A stretch of DNA of 64,000 bases from Actinostola sp. cb2023 (taxonomy: Eukaryota > Cnidaria > Anthozoa > Actiniaria > Actinostolidae): positions 124,001 to 188,000 of the forward strand of contig JAUJYZ010000160.1 of NCBI GenBank assembly GCA_033675265.1, written 5' to 3'. The position numbers were made by a program, and so were the translations under genes. Positions 11,752-23,362 of the stretch are shown in pieces (the stretch's first letter is position 1; the number at the start of each line of letters is the position of its first letter). Under the pieces are notes generated by a model that saw only the letters and a list, made by a program, of their open reading frames with translations, made no database searches and was not told where the DNA came from.

Positions 11752-11769
11752 AAGTCCAGTCACTTGTTA

Positions 11770-12170
11770 GTTATTCAAAAGCAATATGCAGGGCCCAGCT
11801 GTTCTGTCAGAAGATTTATCAGGTGTAACCACAGTTTCTTGTGTTGGCTGTGGGATTTCATGCTTTTCTATTATGCGCCTTTGGATTGGAGATTTCTTAA
11901 TCTTGTCACTTTTGTTCACTTTTGTCGGATTTGGGTATTGAAAGGTGGGTTTTCCATACTGAAAGTGATTAGAGCAAACCATATGATGATCTGATGCTAT
12001 AAATGCATACGTCCTTTGCTAATGTTGGCTTGCCAAATTGCTCTCTTTTTGGGGACCTTCGTCATATAATGCCAGGTGGGTTCGCCTTCCACATGACTCC
12101 TTTTAACAATTTTCTCTGGTTGCCAGTTATCATTATCACAAGAACCAACACAGCATCTATAGTGGGGCAT
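11770..12170 (-). pseudogene. THAP zinc-finger domain of the ISL2EU-like transposase
   Basis: Sequence-specific DNA-binding domain at the N-terminus of the transposase. The start MPHYRCCVGSCDND is at 12170 and supplies the first Cys pair. TWHYMTKVPKKRAIWQANIS follows, then, after a one-base frameshift near 12000, VCSNHFQYGKPTFQYPNPT, which holds the C...H ligands and the closing FxxPxP-like motif of C2CH THAP fingers. It then runs into a basic linker ending at 11770. The order THAP, HTH, DDE on the minus strand reconstructs the normal architecture of this transposase class. The frameshift and downstream insertions make it non-functional. Confidence 0.75.
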
Positions 12171-14560
12171 AATTCTGTTCAATGGACTGAAAAGTAAAAC
12201 TGTTGTTATTAACTTATAAACTAAATAATATCCAGCGAACGTTAACGGCCCATTTCCCCAAAAAGTACGACAGCAAAATAGTTTATACAACTGGACCCTT
12301 ACACAGCCTGTGTGAATGTCACAGGTACATGCACATTGTGTAGTTGACCGAGACCTGAGTATAAATCCCCAGACAAACCTAAATCATAGCCTGATAAATA
12401 AGCTTACATGTATACAAATAAAACTAAACCAAACCCTAACCGCTGAATCCTCAGTTCAAAGGGTTTCGGTGGTTGTTATTACAGTGTTTTCTGAGAAATT
12501 GTGATCTATTATTATTATTATTATTATTTGTCGTTGTTGGTTTAATACACGCCACAAGTTGGTTTACGTTTTGCAAGTCACCGCTCGCTTTCATCGCGAA
12601 TCCAAACACTATTACGATATAATTTTCAAAGGAAAGTAATATAACCTAGTCAACAGACAAGTAGTATGTTTATCTATAAAGCTCTTCTGAAGAAAATATT
12701 GATTTGAGCACAAGTAGGGAAGCCAAATTTCAATGTTCTTACCTCAAACACTTCCACGCTCTTGCACATCACATCCGCCATTTTGGATTTTGAGATCCTG
12801 ATTACCCATGATGCATCATTTTGTTGAAATGGCTTCAGGCCGGTCTAATGACGTAATGTAGTGGTGACTGTCAGATCGTATTTAATAATTGCGAAACGCA
12901 GTGAAACACTTCAGTTTGCGTAACGTTTATAAAACGGCGACTAGAAATATGGATATAAAGTGCTCTTTTTGGTCGGAAAATTCATGTTGTAGCTCGGTTG
13001 GAATAGGTTCATCGGTTTGTCCTTTGTTGTCCTGTTCACATGATGTAGGATCCCATCTTGTTATGCACTAATCAATTCCAAGAGCCAAGAGTGACAACCC
13101 CCCCCCCCCCCCCGGGCATTTGACTTTTTGGGAAACGTTTGGTCAAATTCCCCTTTGTGCGGGCCAATAAATTGGTCAAATGCCCCACCATTCGGGCTCC
13201 ATGCACTTGCGGTCAAATACCCGTCCCTCCGTCCTGGCAAATCTCGGAACACAGGTCGACATTCTTTTATTTATAATGCCCAACAAAACAGTATTAAAAT
13301 ACATATTTATATCAAATGTATTAAACCGCATTTTTTTTTTCTCTCTGCCTAGTAGCTTTTGATTTTTCAGCTCCTCTAGCCCTGTTTACGGCAATATTCA
13401 AATTAGACGAGGACCACTGACCAACATTTGGTCAATGGTCAAATGTCCGCCGATCGGGGTTTTATTCAGCGTGAAATTCCCCACTATAACATAACATAAA
13501 CTTTATTAACGTGTATTTTTAGCCTCAAGGCCGCCGCATTCGAACTTTCTACTTCGGTGCACACGAGAAAATACAAAGAGAATGGCTCGAAAACGCCAAG
13601 GCCAAGTGTGTCGCAAAAGTGACTTGATTTAAGACGATCTTTGATTTTTATCGCTTAGGTTTACACCGGCTTTGAAAGAAGAAATGTTTATCTTAAATAA
13701 TCATATTTCAAAAATATGAAAATATAAATTCACTGCTAGCAAAACCGTAGTGAAAATGAGCTATTTTACGATATTATTGGCTGGGGGTTTGTTCTTGGTA
13801 AGATTATCTCACCTTCTATTTGGTCAATCGCTTAGGTTTCACTTGCATATTATTCTATGAACTGCACTCTATCTTCCAACCTAATTTTATTGAAATTAGT
13901 CAAATATTTCGACTAACAAAATTGAAAAATCTAGGTAGACCTTATTCTTAGACCAAATTACATACTAATGACCACATTTGATGGGCTTTCAAATTTGCCG
14001 CCGAAACTGTAGCTCCGCCTCTGGGCATAACCAGGTGATTAAGGCATTGTTAAGGGTGATGACTCTGAAAGCAATACCGAGAACATTGGCTTAACTCGAG
14101 TAATCGAGTTGGTACTCAGTCTGTTATGAACCTAAATAAAATGACCGGCTAAGTGAACACTAATTTGATATGAATTATATACTAACTGCGATTTCCAAAA
14201 ACAACTCAGCGTCAAAGGAATGGTACTTGTGTGTTCCTTGTCATAACCATAAACCTAAGGATGATATTTGTTGTGAGCTTTTTACTATGTCCTTTATATT
14301 CATGATCTCTGTGCCGCAAAAAAAAAAAAAAAAACACAACAGCAAATGTTTATAGCAACAGCCAATCACATCTTGGCGCTATTGTTTTAGCAGCGTCCAA
14401 GTACACATTAAAAACGCATCAGAAACTGACGTCTTAAGTTGCAAGCTTCCAGATGGTTACTCTTGGAATTGACTAGTGCATTAGTCTTGGGGTAGGAAGC
14501 AAGCGAGGAGTTATTGGTTCAGTGGTGACCGAGATTGACCTGATTCTCAATAGAGCCGGC
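12171..14560. other. Non-coding stretch with simple repeats
   Basis: No gene recognised. Contents: an ATT microsatellite at about 12508-12529, a C16 tract at 13098-13113 followed by repeated GGTCAAATGCCC-like motifs on both strands (13115-13230, 13420-13470) that look like a degenerate MITE, and an A-rich run near 14320. Confidence 0.6.
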
Positions 14561-14564
14561 GGGT

Positions 14565-14781
14565 TTGTTTGGAACTACCCTGGAAGAAAAGCAGGTTTGC
14601 CCGGTTATGACGGTATGTCCTAAACATCGTAAAACCCTCATTATCGACCGGAAAATTAACACATGCTGTTATCCTAACCATATTGGCCAGAAAAAGGGAA
14701 ACCTGCTATTGCGTTGGGCGAATTCAGAAATGACAGAAGAAATATTTAGCCAATACGATGCTGTGGTTCCGATCGGTTCAG
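14565..14781 (+). pseudogene. First recognised exon of an RNase H-like transposase-type gene
   Basis: Encodes a Cys/His-rich segment (VCPVMTVCPKHRKTL, then INTCCYPNHIGQKKG) followed by MTEEIFSQYDAVVPIGSG. The exon ends at a good donor (TTCAG|GTAAGA at 14781/14782). I recall the same order, Cys/His box then a P-[IV]-GS motif before a splice site, in a family of large uncharacterised proteins multiplied in cnidarian genomes. It probably joins the coding block beginning at about 15060. Whether it is the true first exon is uncertain. Confidence 0.5.
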
Positions 14782-15059
14782 GTAAGATAATGTTAAGCCT
14801 TATTTACTTTTGACTGCATGATTCATATGCAAGATTTAAAGAAAAGGGAGGGTAGGAGTATTTGTATGTTTTTGTGGTATGGGCATTTTTTTCAACACAG
14901 CCGATAGTTATTGCAAAACTGATTCGCGTGAACAATTATTAAATTAGTGTCTTTAATTTCTTATGCACGCTTCTGAGGCTAATTATAATAACTAAAAATA
15001 TATTTGAAAGCGCTCGGTGTTTGTTGATGGGCTTCCTGTGGTAGAGCGTGTGATAGTGC

Positions 15060-16548
15060 ATGGATCTTTCTCATGATGGAGACTATTCAAAACATAAACA
15101 TTTTGCTCAAACTGGACTAGTTGATGTTCTGATAAAAGCACACGACGAAGCGAGCACGTGGCAAACCAAGAGACAAATTTTCTCTCTGTTTGCTAATGAT
15201 TTTAGTCGCGCCGAAATGCAGCAAATGATCCCCCCAGGTTATCGAAATGGCGCATTGACCCCGCGCTGGAAAAGGGTGAGCCAATTCACCGTCAGAAAAA
15301 AAACAATTTTCCGCACACGAATTGATCGATGTTGCCAAAGTTGACCACTTTCTTGATTTTATTTCCCACCCAGACATGATATGGAAGATGTAGCGTTTGG
15401 AACAAAAGCGATGAAGTTAGACTCTGGCGAGCGTATTGTCATACCAGCCGTAATACGAACATTGATCCCTTCTGGAATCATTGAGCAGTACTCTTCTTTC
15501 TGCAGACAGATAGACTTTGAGCCCGCCAGTGAGCATTCGCTTTTCCGAATGCTCGATGTGTGCTCTGCTTCCATGCAAACGTCTTTGCAAGGTCTTGACA
15601 ACGTCACTGCTGAAGGGAGCGAGGCATTCCAGAATTTTGCAACCATAGTTCAAAGTCTACAAGAGAGTGGTACCAGCAGTCAGTGTGTGGAGGATGCTAA
15701 CCGATATCTAAAAACTGATATTAAGGTCCACGTTGGCCGTGACGAAGACTGCAGCGATCACTGCACAGTTCATGCTCTTAGTGATCCATCCGACAATGTT
15801 ACCGAATTCAGAGACGACTGCATGCACAACCATAGTTTCAAGTGCGAAAGGTGCGAGATGTTTCAGAACGTGCTCACAGAGATCGTAAAAGAAGTTGAGG
15901 TTGCAGATATGAGTGACGAGCACAGAGCAAGAATGACCTTTGGTTACCAGGAGAGTGTAAAACGTATAAACGCATGGAAGGCCCACTTGCTCCGTTCGTT
16001 GAACCAGGAAGAGGGAAAACAAGATGCTCTTAGCCAGCTCGATGATGAAACCTGTCTAATAGTAATGGACTGCGCCATGAAGTTTCTCCCCCATCACTAT
16101 CGCGAGCAAATGAGTGAGTTTTTTGGCAAAAGGGGTAGAAGCTGGCACATATTATAAGTGCTGTTATTACAAAGTCTACACAGAAATACGAAGTTGAATG
16201 TTTTGTGCATATTTTTAATACTTGCACTCAGAATGGCTTTGCAGTTGCATCAGTTATCGAGCATGTCCTGAAAACCCTCAAGCAAGAGTATCCATTAATC
16301 AGCAAAGCGTTCTTGCGCTCTGACAACGCTGGATGCTACAAAAATGGACAGCTACTACTGAGCTTACCAAAAATTGGTGCGCGCACAGAAATCAAAATTC
16401 TGCGCTATGACTTTTCCGACCCGCAGGCAGGGAAAACATATGCGATCGCAAAACAGCGCCTATTAAAGCTCACATCAATGGATGAACGAAGGACAAGATG
16501 TCCTGACCGCAGAAGACATGAAGCAGGCCATAGAGTCTCACGGTGGCC
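15060..16548 (+). pseudogene. Core of RNase H-like transposase-type gene (frameshifted)
   Basis: Large coding block with at least three frame changes: after the C6 run near 15231, near 15375, and near 16155. Segments in order: an N-terminal LVDVLIKAHDEASTWQTKRQ region, an open frame 15381-16157 with a CMHNHSFKCERCEMFQNV cysteine motif, DDETCLIVMDCAMKFLPHHY, FFGKRGRSWHI, AFLRSDNAGCYKNGQLLLS and YDFSDPQAGK. The VMDCAMKF, RSDNAGCYKN and DFSDPQ acidic motifs look like the metal-binding core of an RNase H-fold DDE enzyme; this is inference, not a proven family. The block is cut at 16549 by a TTAA element and resumes in frame at 17568. Confidence 0.6.
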
Positions 16549-16552
16549 TTAA

Positions 16553-17563
16553 GGTATCAGGGTACCCCTAAAACCTATCAAAAGACCGGTTTTGATTTTT
16601 TTTGACAATCAAATCTAATTGAATATTATCTATCATTTCCAACAATCAGAATCTAAAAATATTTTTTCCCTAAAAAGTTAGAATCAAAAATCTTATTTTG
16701 GATTTCATTTCATGCAAAAAGATGTTGACAAGCAAGCTGTCAACAGCACTCACGCAACAGACTTTCCAAAGATTCAGATGCGAAGAAAGTATCCAAAATA
16801 TCACTCAAAATATCCTTGAATAACGATGCCAAACCACTCACGGTCAAAATGTTCGTATTTCCCGCCAGCAGTAACTTTGTTTTCCTGCCATGTTGTGTTA
16901 GGTACTGTAAGGCGATCTTCTTTTGAATGCCATTCATATGTCATCAGGTATTGGATCACATATTTGTGGTGGATTATAGTCGCGTGTGCAAACAAAGCCG
17001 CCACTTGACTTGAAAAACAGTTTGGGCTTTTTCTCATAGAGCAAATTAACGAAAATACGGGTGTTATTTTGAGCTCCTAAACAAACGGGTTTTATTCGAT
17101 TCAGCTGAGAATTTTTGGACTTCATCTCTGATTATCATTCTTCAAAACTGTGTCTCCGATTTTTGATATTTTAATGATTTCATGAGTTATTAACTGATTA
17201 GTACAAAACAATGTATTTTTAGCGTACCGAAAGTTTCGCGGCAGATTAAAAAGCAACGGGGAAACGTATCGATAAACGGAGACACGGTTTTGATAATTGA
17301 TATCTCTAGAGTGTATAAAGATAATGATCTTGAATTTCCGATAAAATGCGGTTGTATGGGACCTCGCCGTACAACGCTATTTGAAAATTCGTTGATCTCG
17401 ACTTATATTTAAAACGCGTATGTACTTTTTGTTAATAAACCATTAGTTGGAATCTCCATTTATTTAGCTTTCAGAAAATGTATACTTTATTGGGGTTTTA
17501 ATGGACGGATTCTGTGTTAAAGCGACTTGAATGCATACCGGTCGGTAGGGGTACCCTGATAGC
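16553..17563. mobile_element. TTAA element B inside the transposase-type gene
   Basis: TTAA at 16549-16552 and 17564-17567. TIRs are GGTATCAGGGTACCCC and, at the right, GGGGTACCCTGATAGC. No transposase inside, so non-autonomous. Conceptual removal with one TTAA restores an uninterrupted reading frame (GGL|NGCRAAVVEVD), which independently confirms the boundaries. Confidence 0.85.
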
Positions 17564-17567
17564 TTAA

Positions 17568-17766
17568 TGGATGCAGAGCAGCAGTTGTAGAAGTAGACAC
17601 TTCAAAGGAAATTGTTAAAGAGAACAAAATACCCGGAATAAGCTTGCTCAACAATTTATCGTTCAGCGAAGCCACGGGAATCCGCACTTGGAGAGCGTAT
17701 GGCATTGTTCCCGGTCGCCTGATGACATACAGTGACCAACAAACGGTGACTCAAGGAAACACAGGC
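17568..17766 (+). pseudogene. Middle segment of the transposase-type gene between two insertions
   Basis: Open frame encoding RAAVVEVDTSKEIVKEN, LLNNLSFSEATGIRTWRAYG and PGRLMTYSDQQTVTQG. It directly continues the block ending at 16548 and is itself interrupted at 17767 by a second TTAA element, after which the frame continues at 18416. No motif by itself; assigned from continuity. Confidence 0.65.
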
Positions 17767-17770
17767 TTAA

Positions 17771-18415
17771 AGGAGCCGTCTCATCCAGGATGCATTGCGC
17801 GCTGAGTACGCCATTTTCAACGACGTCGAAAATACGAGTTGTTCAACTTGCTACAAAATCTTCTTGAAATCTTGAGCATCGTTTTCTTTGTTCCACATTG
17901 ACATTGCGAAGACCACAGTAACCCGGTGTTCTTGCAAGGACAACCTCGGGACCGAGCTGTTTGTTTCCTGCTGCACGTGTTTTTACAAGAGCAAACCTAA
18001 GTGATCATGAAATACAATTCAATATGACTTTCCATTTAGATAAAGTATTTATGAAAGAGTAAGAAACAGTAGACTAATAGCTAAAACTATTGTAAAACTA
18101 GAAAATGTGTACTTACAAGACGGCTAGAAGCTTCGGTCCCCACTTCGGTCTCTTCGTTTGGATCAGGCGCTATTGGCGACCCGTATGCATTCACAACAAT
18201 GATTACTTCGCTACTATCCTCGGCCGACTCCACGGCCATAGTAGCAACTTGCTTTGAGCATGGATCATTAAAAATGGATCATGCTTTGAGCTTCGCTTTG
18301 AGCTAACTTTGACTTGACACAACGCAACGTGGGTTTGACAGCGCGCTTTGAAAATAATACCCCGTATGTAAATAATGATAGAGGCGCGCAATGCATCCTG
18401 GTTGAGACGGCTCCT
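17771..18415. mobile_element. TTAA element C inside the transposase-type gene
   Basis: TTAA at 17767-17770 and 18416-18419. TIRs are AGGAGCCGTCTCA and TGAGACGGCTCCT, followed inward by CCAGGATGCATTGCGCG and its complement. No coding content seen. Removing it joins TTA-AAG-CTT in frame with the gene on both sides. Confidence 0.9.
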
Positions 18416-19276
18416 TTAAAGCTTGTTCAGCCCTTTGGAACTCTGATCAAAGAGAAAGGTAGCGTGGGAGAAAGCAAAAGGCCTAATGCTGATATATATT
18501 CGTGCAAGGAGAGCGGCTGTGTGCTAATGTTCAGGACACAGCGTGAAGCAGAGGCCCACATGGACACAGGAAAACACCGATGTGAACTCGAGTCAGAGTC
18601 CCTATATGACAGCATCCGCAAGAAATGGGCCAACAGAGTCACCGGTATTATAACAGCAAGCAAACATCACCAAGCTGTAGCTAGCTTCCCCGAACATCAA
18701 CCGTGCTCGTCGACTGCTGTAGGACGGTCTCAAGGTTGGGCCTTAAAACGAACGAAAAAAGCGTCAAGGATGACCGACAAAGCAAAAGTGTTTCTTGTCG
18801 CCAACTTGTACCAGGGTACAAGGAGCGGGCTCAAGGCAGACCCCATTCAGATTAGTAAGGAAATGAAGTTGATAAAAGACAGCACAGAGAAGCTGATGTT
18901 CACGCCAGAGGAGTGGAGGACGGACAACAAATTAGCCAGCTTTTCTCAGGACTTGCGGGGGCACAAAAACAACATCAAAGTGATGAAGACATCGCTGACG
19001 AAAACGTGGCTGCCGTGGAGTCAGAACTCGCCCTGGCCAGTTTGCGAAACACAGTTTTACAACAGGTGGCTACGCCTGAACATCCAATAAAAGTAGGCCG
19101 AAAATATATCTGCCAGCTTTACCATCGACGGCAAGTTGAATTCTCTGAAGATTGTTGAGCTTCAAGAGATCTGCAAAGATTTGAATCTAGAATTATCAGG
19201 CACACTTGCTAGGAAGAAAACTTATATTTATGCCATTGAACAATATGCGACGACCTGCGACTGCTGCCAGGATTGA
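18416..19276 (+). pseudogene. C-terminal part of the transposase-type gene: C2H2 finger and SAP-like tail
   Basis: Starts with KLVQPFGTLIKEKGSVGE. A C2H2-like finger follows (CKESGCVLMFRTQREAEAHM ending DTGKHRC), then GWALKRTKKASRMTDKAKVF, a DPIQISKEMKLI helix, and LMFTPEEWRTDNKLASF. After two frame changes (near 18935 and 19110) comes a SAP-like helix pair (LNSLKIVELQEICKDLNLEL, then KKTYIYAIEQYATTC), ending at TGA 19274-19276. The finger and SAP-like module suggest DNA binding. The whole gene appears to be a decayed transposase or domesticated relative; the family name is not known to me. Confidence 0.6.
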
Positions 19277-19584
19277 ACTGTTTGTTCCCTATACATGAGT
19301 ACATCAGTGTTTAGTCAGTTTACTTATAAACGGCAATATGTACTTTATAAATATTATATCTTTTAATGGCAAATTCATTTATATTCATGTTTATGTTAGT
19401 TTGAGACAAAATTATAATATGGCGATAAATAACTGTTATTCTAGTAGCTAGAGTGCAATTTAGAAAAGCGTGAAATAGTACTAACTTTAATTAGAATATA
19501 GTCATACTCACTCGACCAATCAGCGCCCAGCATTTGTGCGCTCTATATCTCATAAAGTAACTAATAGGGCTTCAACTATGGACT

Positions 19585-19680
19585 CATTAGTATTCTCTAT
19601 ATAGAGAATACTAATAAAGCTCTTTGTTTTATTTTGTTACAAAGCCTTATTAGTATTCTCTATATAGGGAATACTAATGA
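19585..19680. repeat. Paired ATTAGTATTCTCTATATAG hairpins
   Basis: Two perfect palindromes, ATTAGTATTCTCTATATAGA with its complement, lie about 60 bp apart. Same family as the hairpins at 8153 and 36480. Confidence 0.7.
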
Positions 19681-20189
19681 CTAACTTAGAAAATATACTA
19701 GAGTGCAAATATTATATCCATGAAATAGTTAACTAACTAAATAGTACTAATAAAATGGCACCGTGTACTAAACTATATACAAAAAATATTATAATACAAT
19801 CTTAGGTTTAATCTTCAAATACTATTCACATATTATATCATAATCCAATAAATCGACAGTTATTTGGATTCGCTAATCAGCTAGATTTATACATGAATAC
19901 AGATCATAACTATACTAAAATTAACACTAAAGAAACGTAGCAAGTCACTTACTCTTCAAAATGAAATCACAAACGAGTTTCTCCATATTCTACAACTGAG
20001 AAGCTAGTGTAGCATAACAAGCCGGAAGGTCGTTCTCAGTGCGAAAGGCGACTTTAAAGTCGCGTTCTTGAAATAATTGTGGGGGATTAAAAATTAAAAT
20101 GGTGTGAATCTTTTGTCCCGTTCTCAGCAAGAAACTACTGATGACTTGCTTGAATATGTCATCGCGTTCTATTAAAAGAACTTTGAATT

Positions 20190-20410
20190 GCCACTCGATA
20201 TATTACTTTTACCAAAATATATGATTATCGGCCGCGATATCCTTCTCCTTTCTTCTCTAACACAACGTTATTACCTTTGAGGTCGTTGTGGAGAGAAATC
20301 CCTGAGCGTGAATGTACTTTAGCGTGGTACAGATACTTGTCAACACTACATCATCTAATATACTTGACTTCACAGCCTCGTAAGCTAAGGGAATCGACAT
20401 TATGGAATTG
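20190..20410 (-). pseudogene. Protein-kinase catalytic-loop remnant
   Basis: Minus-strand frames encode IPLAYEAVKSSILDDVVLTS, then TTLKYIHAQGFL, HNDLKGNNVVLEKKGEGYR and PIIIYFGKS. These match the kinase alpha-E helix, the H-x-D-L-K-x-x-N catalytic loop, and the DFG region. Two extra bases separate the FL and HNDLK parts, another frame change follows GYR, and the metal-binding Asp of DFG is Tyr (YFG). Only about 70 residues of the roughly 260-residue domain are present. Further down, about 19985-20165 minus keeps another open piece (SFLLRTGQKIHTILIFNPPQ) that may come from the same locus. A dead fragment; kinase subfamily not determined. Confidence 0.6.
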
Positions 20411-20705
20411 CAGAACCGTACCGGCATTATTATTACATTAAATGGTGTTAATATTTTGTCCCGTTCTCAGCAAGAAACTGCTGACGACTTGCTTCTATTA
20501 AAAGAGCTTTGGATTTTGTATCTCCATGATATTTTATTCCTTTTAAACATTTTCTCTAAAACTGTATTTTATTCATTTTGAAGTACAATATTAAAGTACA
20601 AATTATCAGTAAGCTCAGTTGTATGAAGAAAATTTCATAAATGAGACGCCTCAGGAAAAAGTACGAAATCGAAATCGAAATTGTCTCGGGTGGCCATATA
20701 GTTTC

Positions 20706-21333
20706 AACGGAGAGAGGAGAGAGGAGAGAGGAGAGAGGAGAGAGGAGAGAGGAGAGAGGAGAGAAGAGAGAGAATTTGAAAGAATTTCCTAAGAATCTTG
20801 GGCGTGCCGCCTGAAAGATTCAAAGGAGAGGAGAGAGGAGTGGGAATTTGAAAGAATTTCCTAAGAATCTTGGGCGTGCCGCCTGAAAGATTCATAGGAG
20901 AGGAGAGAGGAGTGGGGATTTGAAAGAATTTCCTAAGAATCTTGGGCGTGCCGCCTGAAAGATTCATAGGAGAGGAGAGAGGAGTGGGAATTTGAAAGAA
21001 TTTCCTAAGAATCTTGGGCGTGCCGCCTGAAAGATTCATAGGAGAGGAGAGAGGAGTGGGAATTTGAAAGAATTTCCTAAAAATCTTGGGCGTGCCGCCT
21101 GAAAGATTCATAGGAGAGGAGAGAGGAGTGGGAATTTGAAAGAACTTCCTAAGAATCTTGGGCGTGCCGCCTGAAAGATTCATAGGAGAGGAGAGAGGAG
21201 TGGGAATTTGAAAGAACTTCCTAAGAATCTTGGGCGTGCCGCCTGAAAGATTAATAGGAGAGGAGAGAGGAGTGGGAATTTGAAAGAATTTCCTAAGAAT
21301 CTTGGGCGTGCCGCCTGAAAGATTCATAGGCAT
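20706..21333 (-). repeat. 72-bp minisatellite, array 1
   Basis: Starts with GAGAGGA 7-mers, followed by about eight copies of a 72-bp unit (GGAATTTGAAAGAATTTCCT, AAGAATCTTGGGCGTGCC, GCCTGAAAGATTCATAGG, AGAGGAGAGAGGAGTG). 72 is a multiple of 3, so the minus strand stays open; I do not regard it as a gene. Confidence 0.95.
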
Positions 21334-22499
21334 GAGGAGCCCCCCCGACCCAAACTTTTTGTCCCAGCAGGATAGCTGTGATATGTTTGCCTAGGGTTAC
21401 TAGTTCGCAAAGCCAATTAGTCTTGGTCCAATAAGATTCGTTCTACTGACACATTAATCACAGACAATTCTTACACAACATGATAAACAATTGTGGGTCA
21501 TCGACGAGTTTTGTCGCTAGAATCAAAATATAATTCTTTTTATGCTTTATTTTCACTGTTGGGTTGTCTAAAATATGGAAAATATCACCTGGAAATGTGG
21601 GTAAGATATTCATCGAGTACATTCAGGTATTGCTCGTCTGACTTTGAGACAAATACGGAATTTTATGCTGCAAACGTTCTGAAACCGACACAGACTAATG
21701 TGACTATAAATCGCAAAGTACTCAACTTTATATTGCTAAACCCCAATGCTTTTGGGTGGCGCACCTGAAGGCAGGGTAGATAGTCGGGCGGCACGCCTGA
21801 TATTCTATGGGTAAAGCATTGAACTTGAAGAACTTGAAGACACAGACTATAATAATAATCGCAGAGTACTGACATAACTCAACTTTATATTGCTAAACCC
21901 CAATGCTTTTGGGTGGCGCACCTGAAGGCAGGGTAGATTGTTCGGGTGGCACGCCTGATATTCTATGGGTAAAGCATTGAACTTGAAACACAGACTATAA
22001 TACTAATCGCAGAGTATTGACATAACTCAACTTTATATTGCTAAACCCCAATGCTTTTGGGTGGCGCACCTGAAGGCAGGGTAGATTGTTCGGGTGGCAC
22101 GCCTGATATTCTATGGGTAAAGCATTGAACTTGAAACACAGACTAATATACTAATCGCAAAGTAGGCTGACAACTCAACATAATTTGTATTGCTAAACCG
22201 GCAATGATTTGTAGCGGCACGCCTGACTCGCTCGATATTCTATGGGTAGAGCATTGAACGTTTGATCAATATCAATATTATTTTAATAGAGACAACATTT
22301 ATCTTATTCACTTATTGGCCATATCTTTCAAAATCAGTAAATACAAATCTACGACTAGTAATTCACGTCCCAGCATGAGCCTGGCCTACGCCGATGTATC
22401 GGGTACACAACCCCGCTGTGTTAATCCACCACAAATAATCATGCTGCAAGGCTTTTTTTGCTTCGCAAAACAAAAATGTTAGGGTCGTGGCTCGTCATG
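21334..22499. repeat. Spacer block of the higher-order repeat, copy 1
   Basis: About 1.17 kb, repeated at 23363-24529 with very few differences. Contains three to four ~150-bp subrepeats (CTAAACCCCAATGCTTTTGG, GTGGCGCACCTGAAGGCAGG, CACGCCTGATATTCTATGGG). The GCC-CTGA-ATTC-TA-TGGG core resembles part of the 72-bp unit. A 91-codon ORF at 21493-21768 is identical in both copies and unrecognised. Confidence 0.9.
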
Positions 22500-23362
22500 G
22501 AGGAGAGAGGAGTGGGAATTTGAAAGAATTTCCTAAGAATCTTGGGCGTGCCGCCTGAAAGATTCATAGGAGAGGAGAGAGGAGTGGGAATTTGAAAGAA
22601 TTTCCTAAGAATCTTGGGCGTGCCGCCTGAAAGATTCATAGGAGAAGAGAGAGGAGTGGGGATTTGAAAGAATTTCCTAAGAATCTTGGGCGTGCCGACT
22701 GAAAGATTCATAGGAGAGGAGAGAGGAGTGGGAATTTGAAAGAATTTCCTAAGAATCTTGGGCGTGCCGCCTGAAAGATTCATAGGAGAGGAGAGAGGAG
22801 TGGGAATTTGAAAGAATTCCCTAAGAATCTTGGGAGTGCCGCCTGAAAGATTCATAGGAGAGGAGAGAGGAGTGGGAATTTGAAAGAATTTCCTAAGAAT
22901 CTTGGGCGTGCCGCCTGAAAGATTCATAGGAGAGGAGAGAGGAGTGGGAATTTGAAAGAATTTCCTAAGAATCTTGGGCGTGCCGCCTGAAAGATTCATA
23001 GGAGAAGAGAGAGGAGTGGGAATTTGAAAGAATTTCCTAAGAATGTTGGGAGTGCCGCCTGAAAGATTAATAGGAGAGGAGAGAGGAGTGGGGATTTGAA
23101 AGAATTTCCTAAGAATCTTGGGCGTGCCGCCTGAAAGATTCGTAGGAGAGGAGAGAGGAGTGGGAATTTGAAAGAATTTCCTAAGAATCTTGGACGTGCC
23201 GCTGAAAGATTCATAGGAGAGGAGAGAGGAGTGGGAATTTGAAAGAATTTCCTAAGAATCTTGGGCGTGCCGCCTGAAAGATTCATAGGAGAGGAGAGAG
23301 GAGTGGGAATTTGAAAGAATTTCCTAAGAATCTTGGGCGTGCCGCCTGAAAGATTCATAGGC
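22500..23362 (-). repeat. 72-bp minisatellite, array 2
   Basis: About twelve 72-bp units with distinctive variants, such as GTGCCGACTGAAAG in unit 3 and a GGACGTGCCGCTGAAAG deletion unit near 23190. The same variants recur in the same order in array 3, showing block duplication. Confidence 0.95.

Larger units (their letters stand above)
10594..11760. mobile_element. Insertion between HTH and THAP parts of the transposase
   Basis: Sequence unrelated to the transposase separates its THAP and HTH parts. It contains a tyrosine-recombinase C-terminal fragment (10935-11165), GCTCTGATTGGCTGAT-type segments near 10630, and ends near a palindrome at 11640-11751. Exact ends were not resolved; a TTAA lies near each side (about 10611 and 11751). 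Confidence 0.5.
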
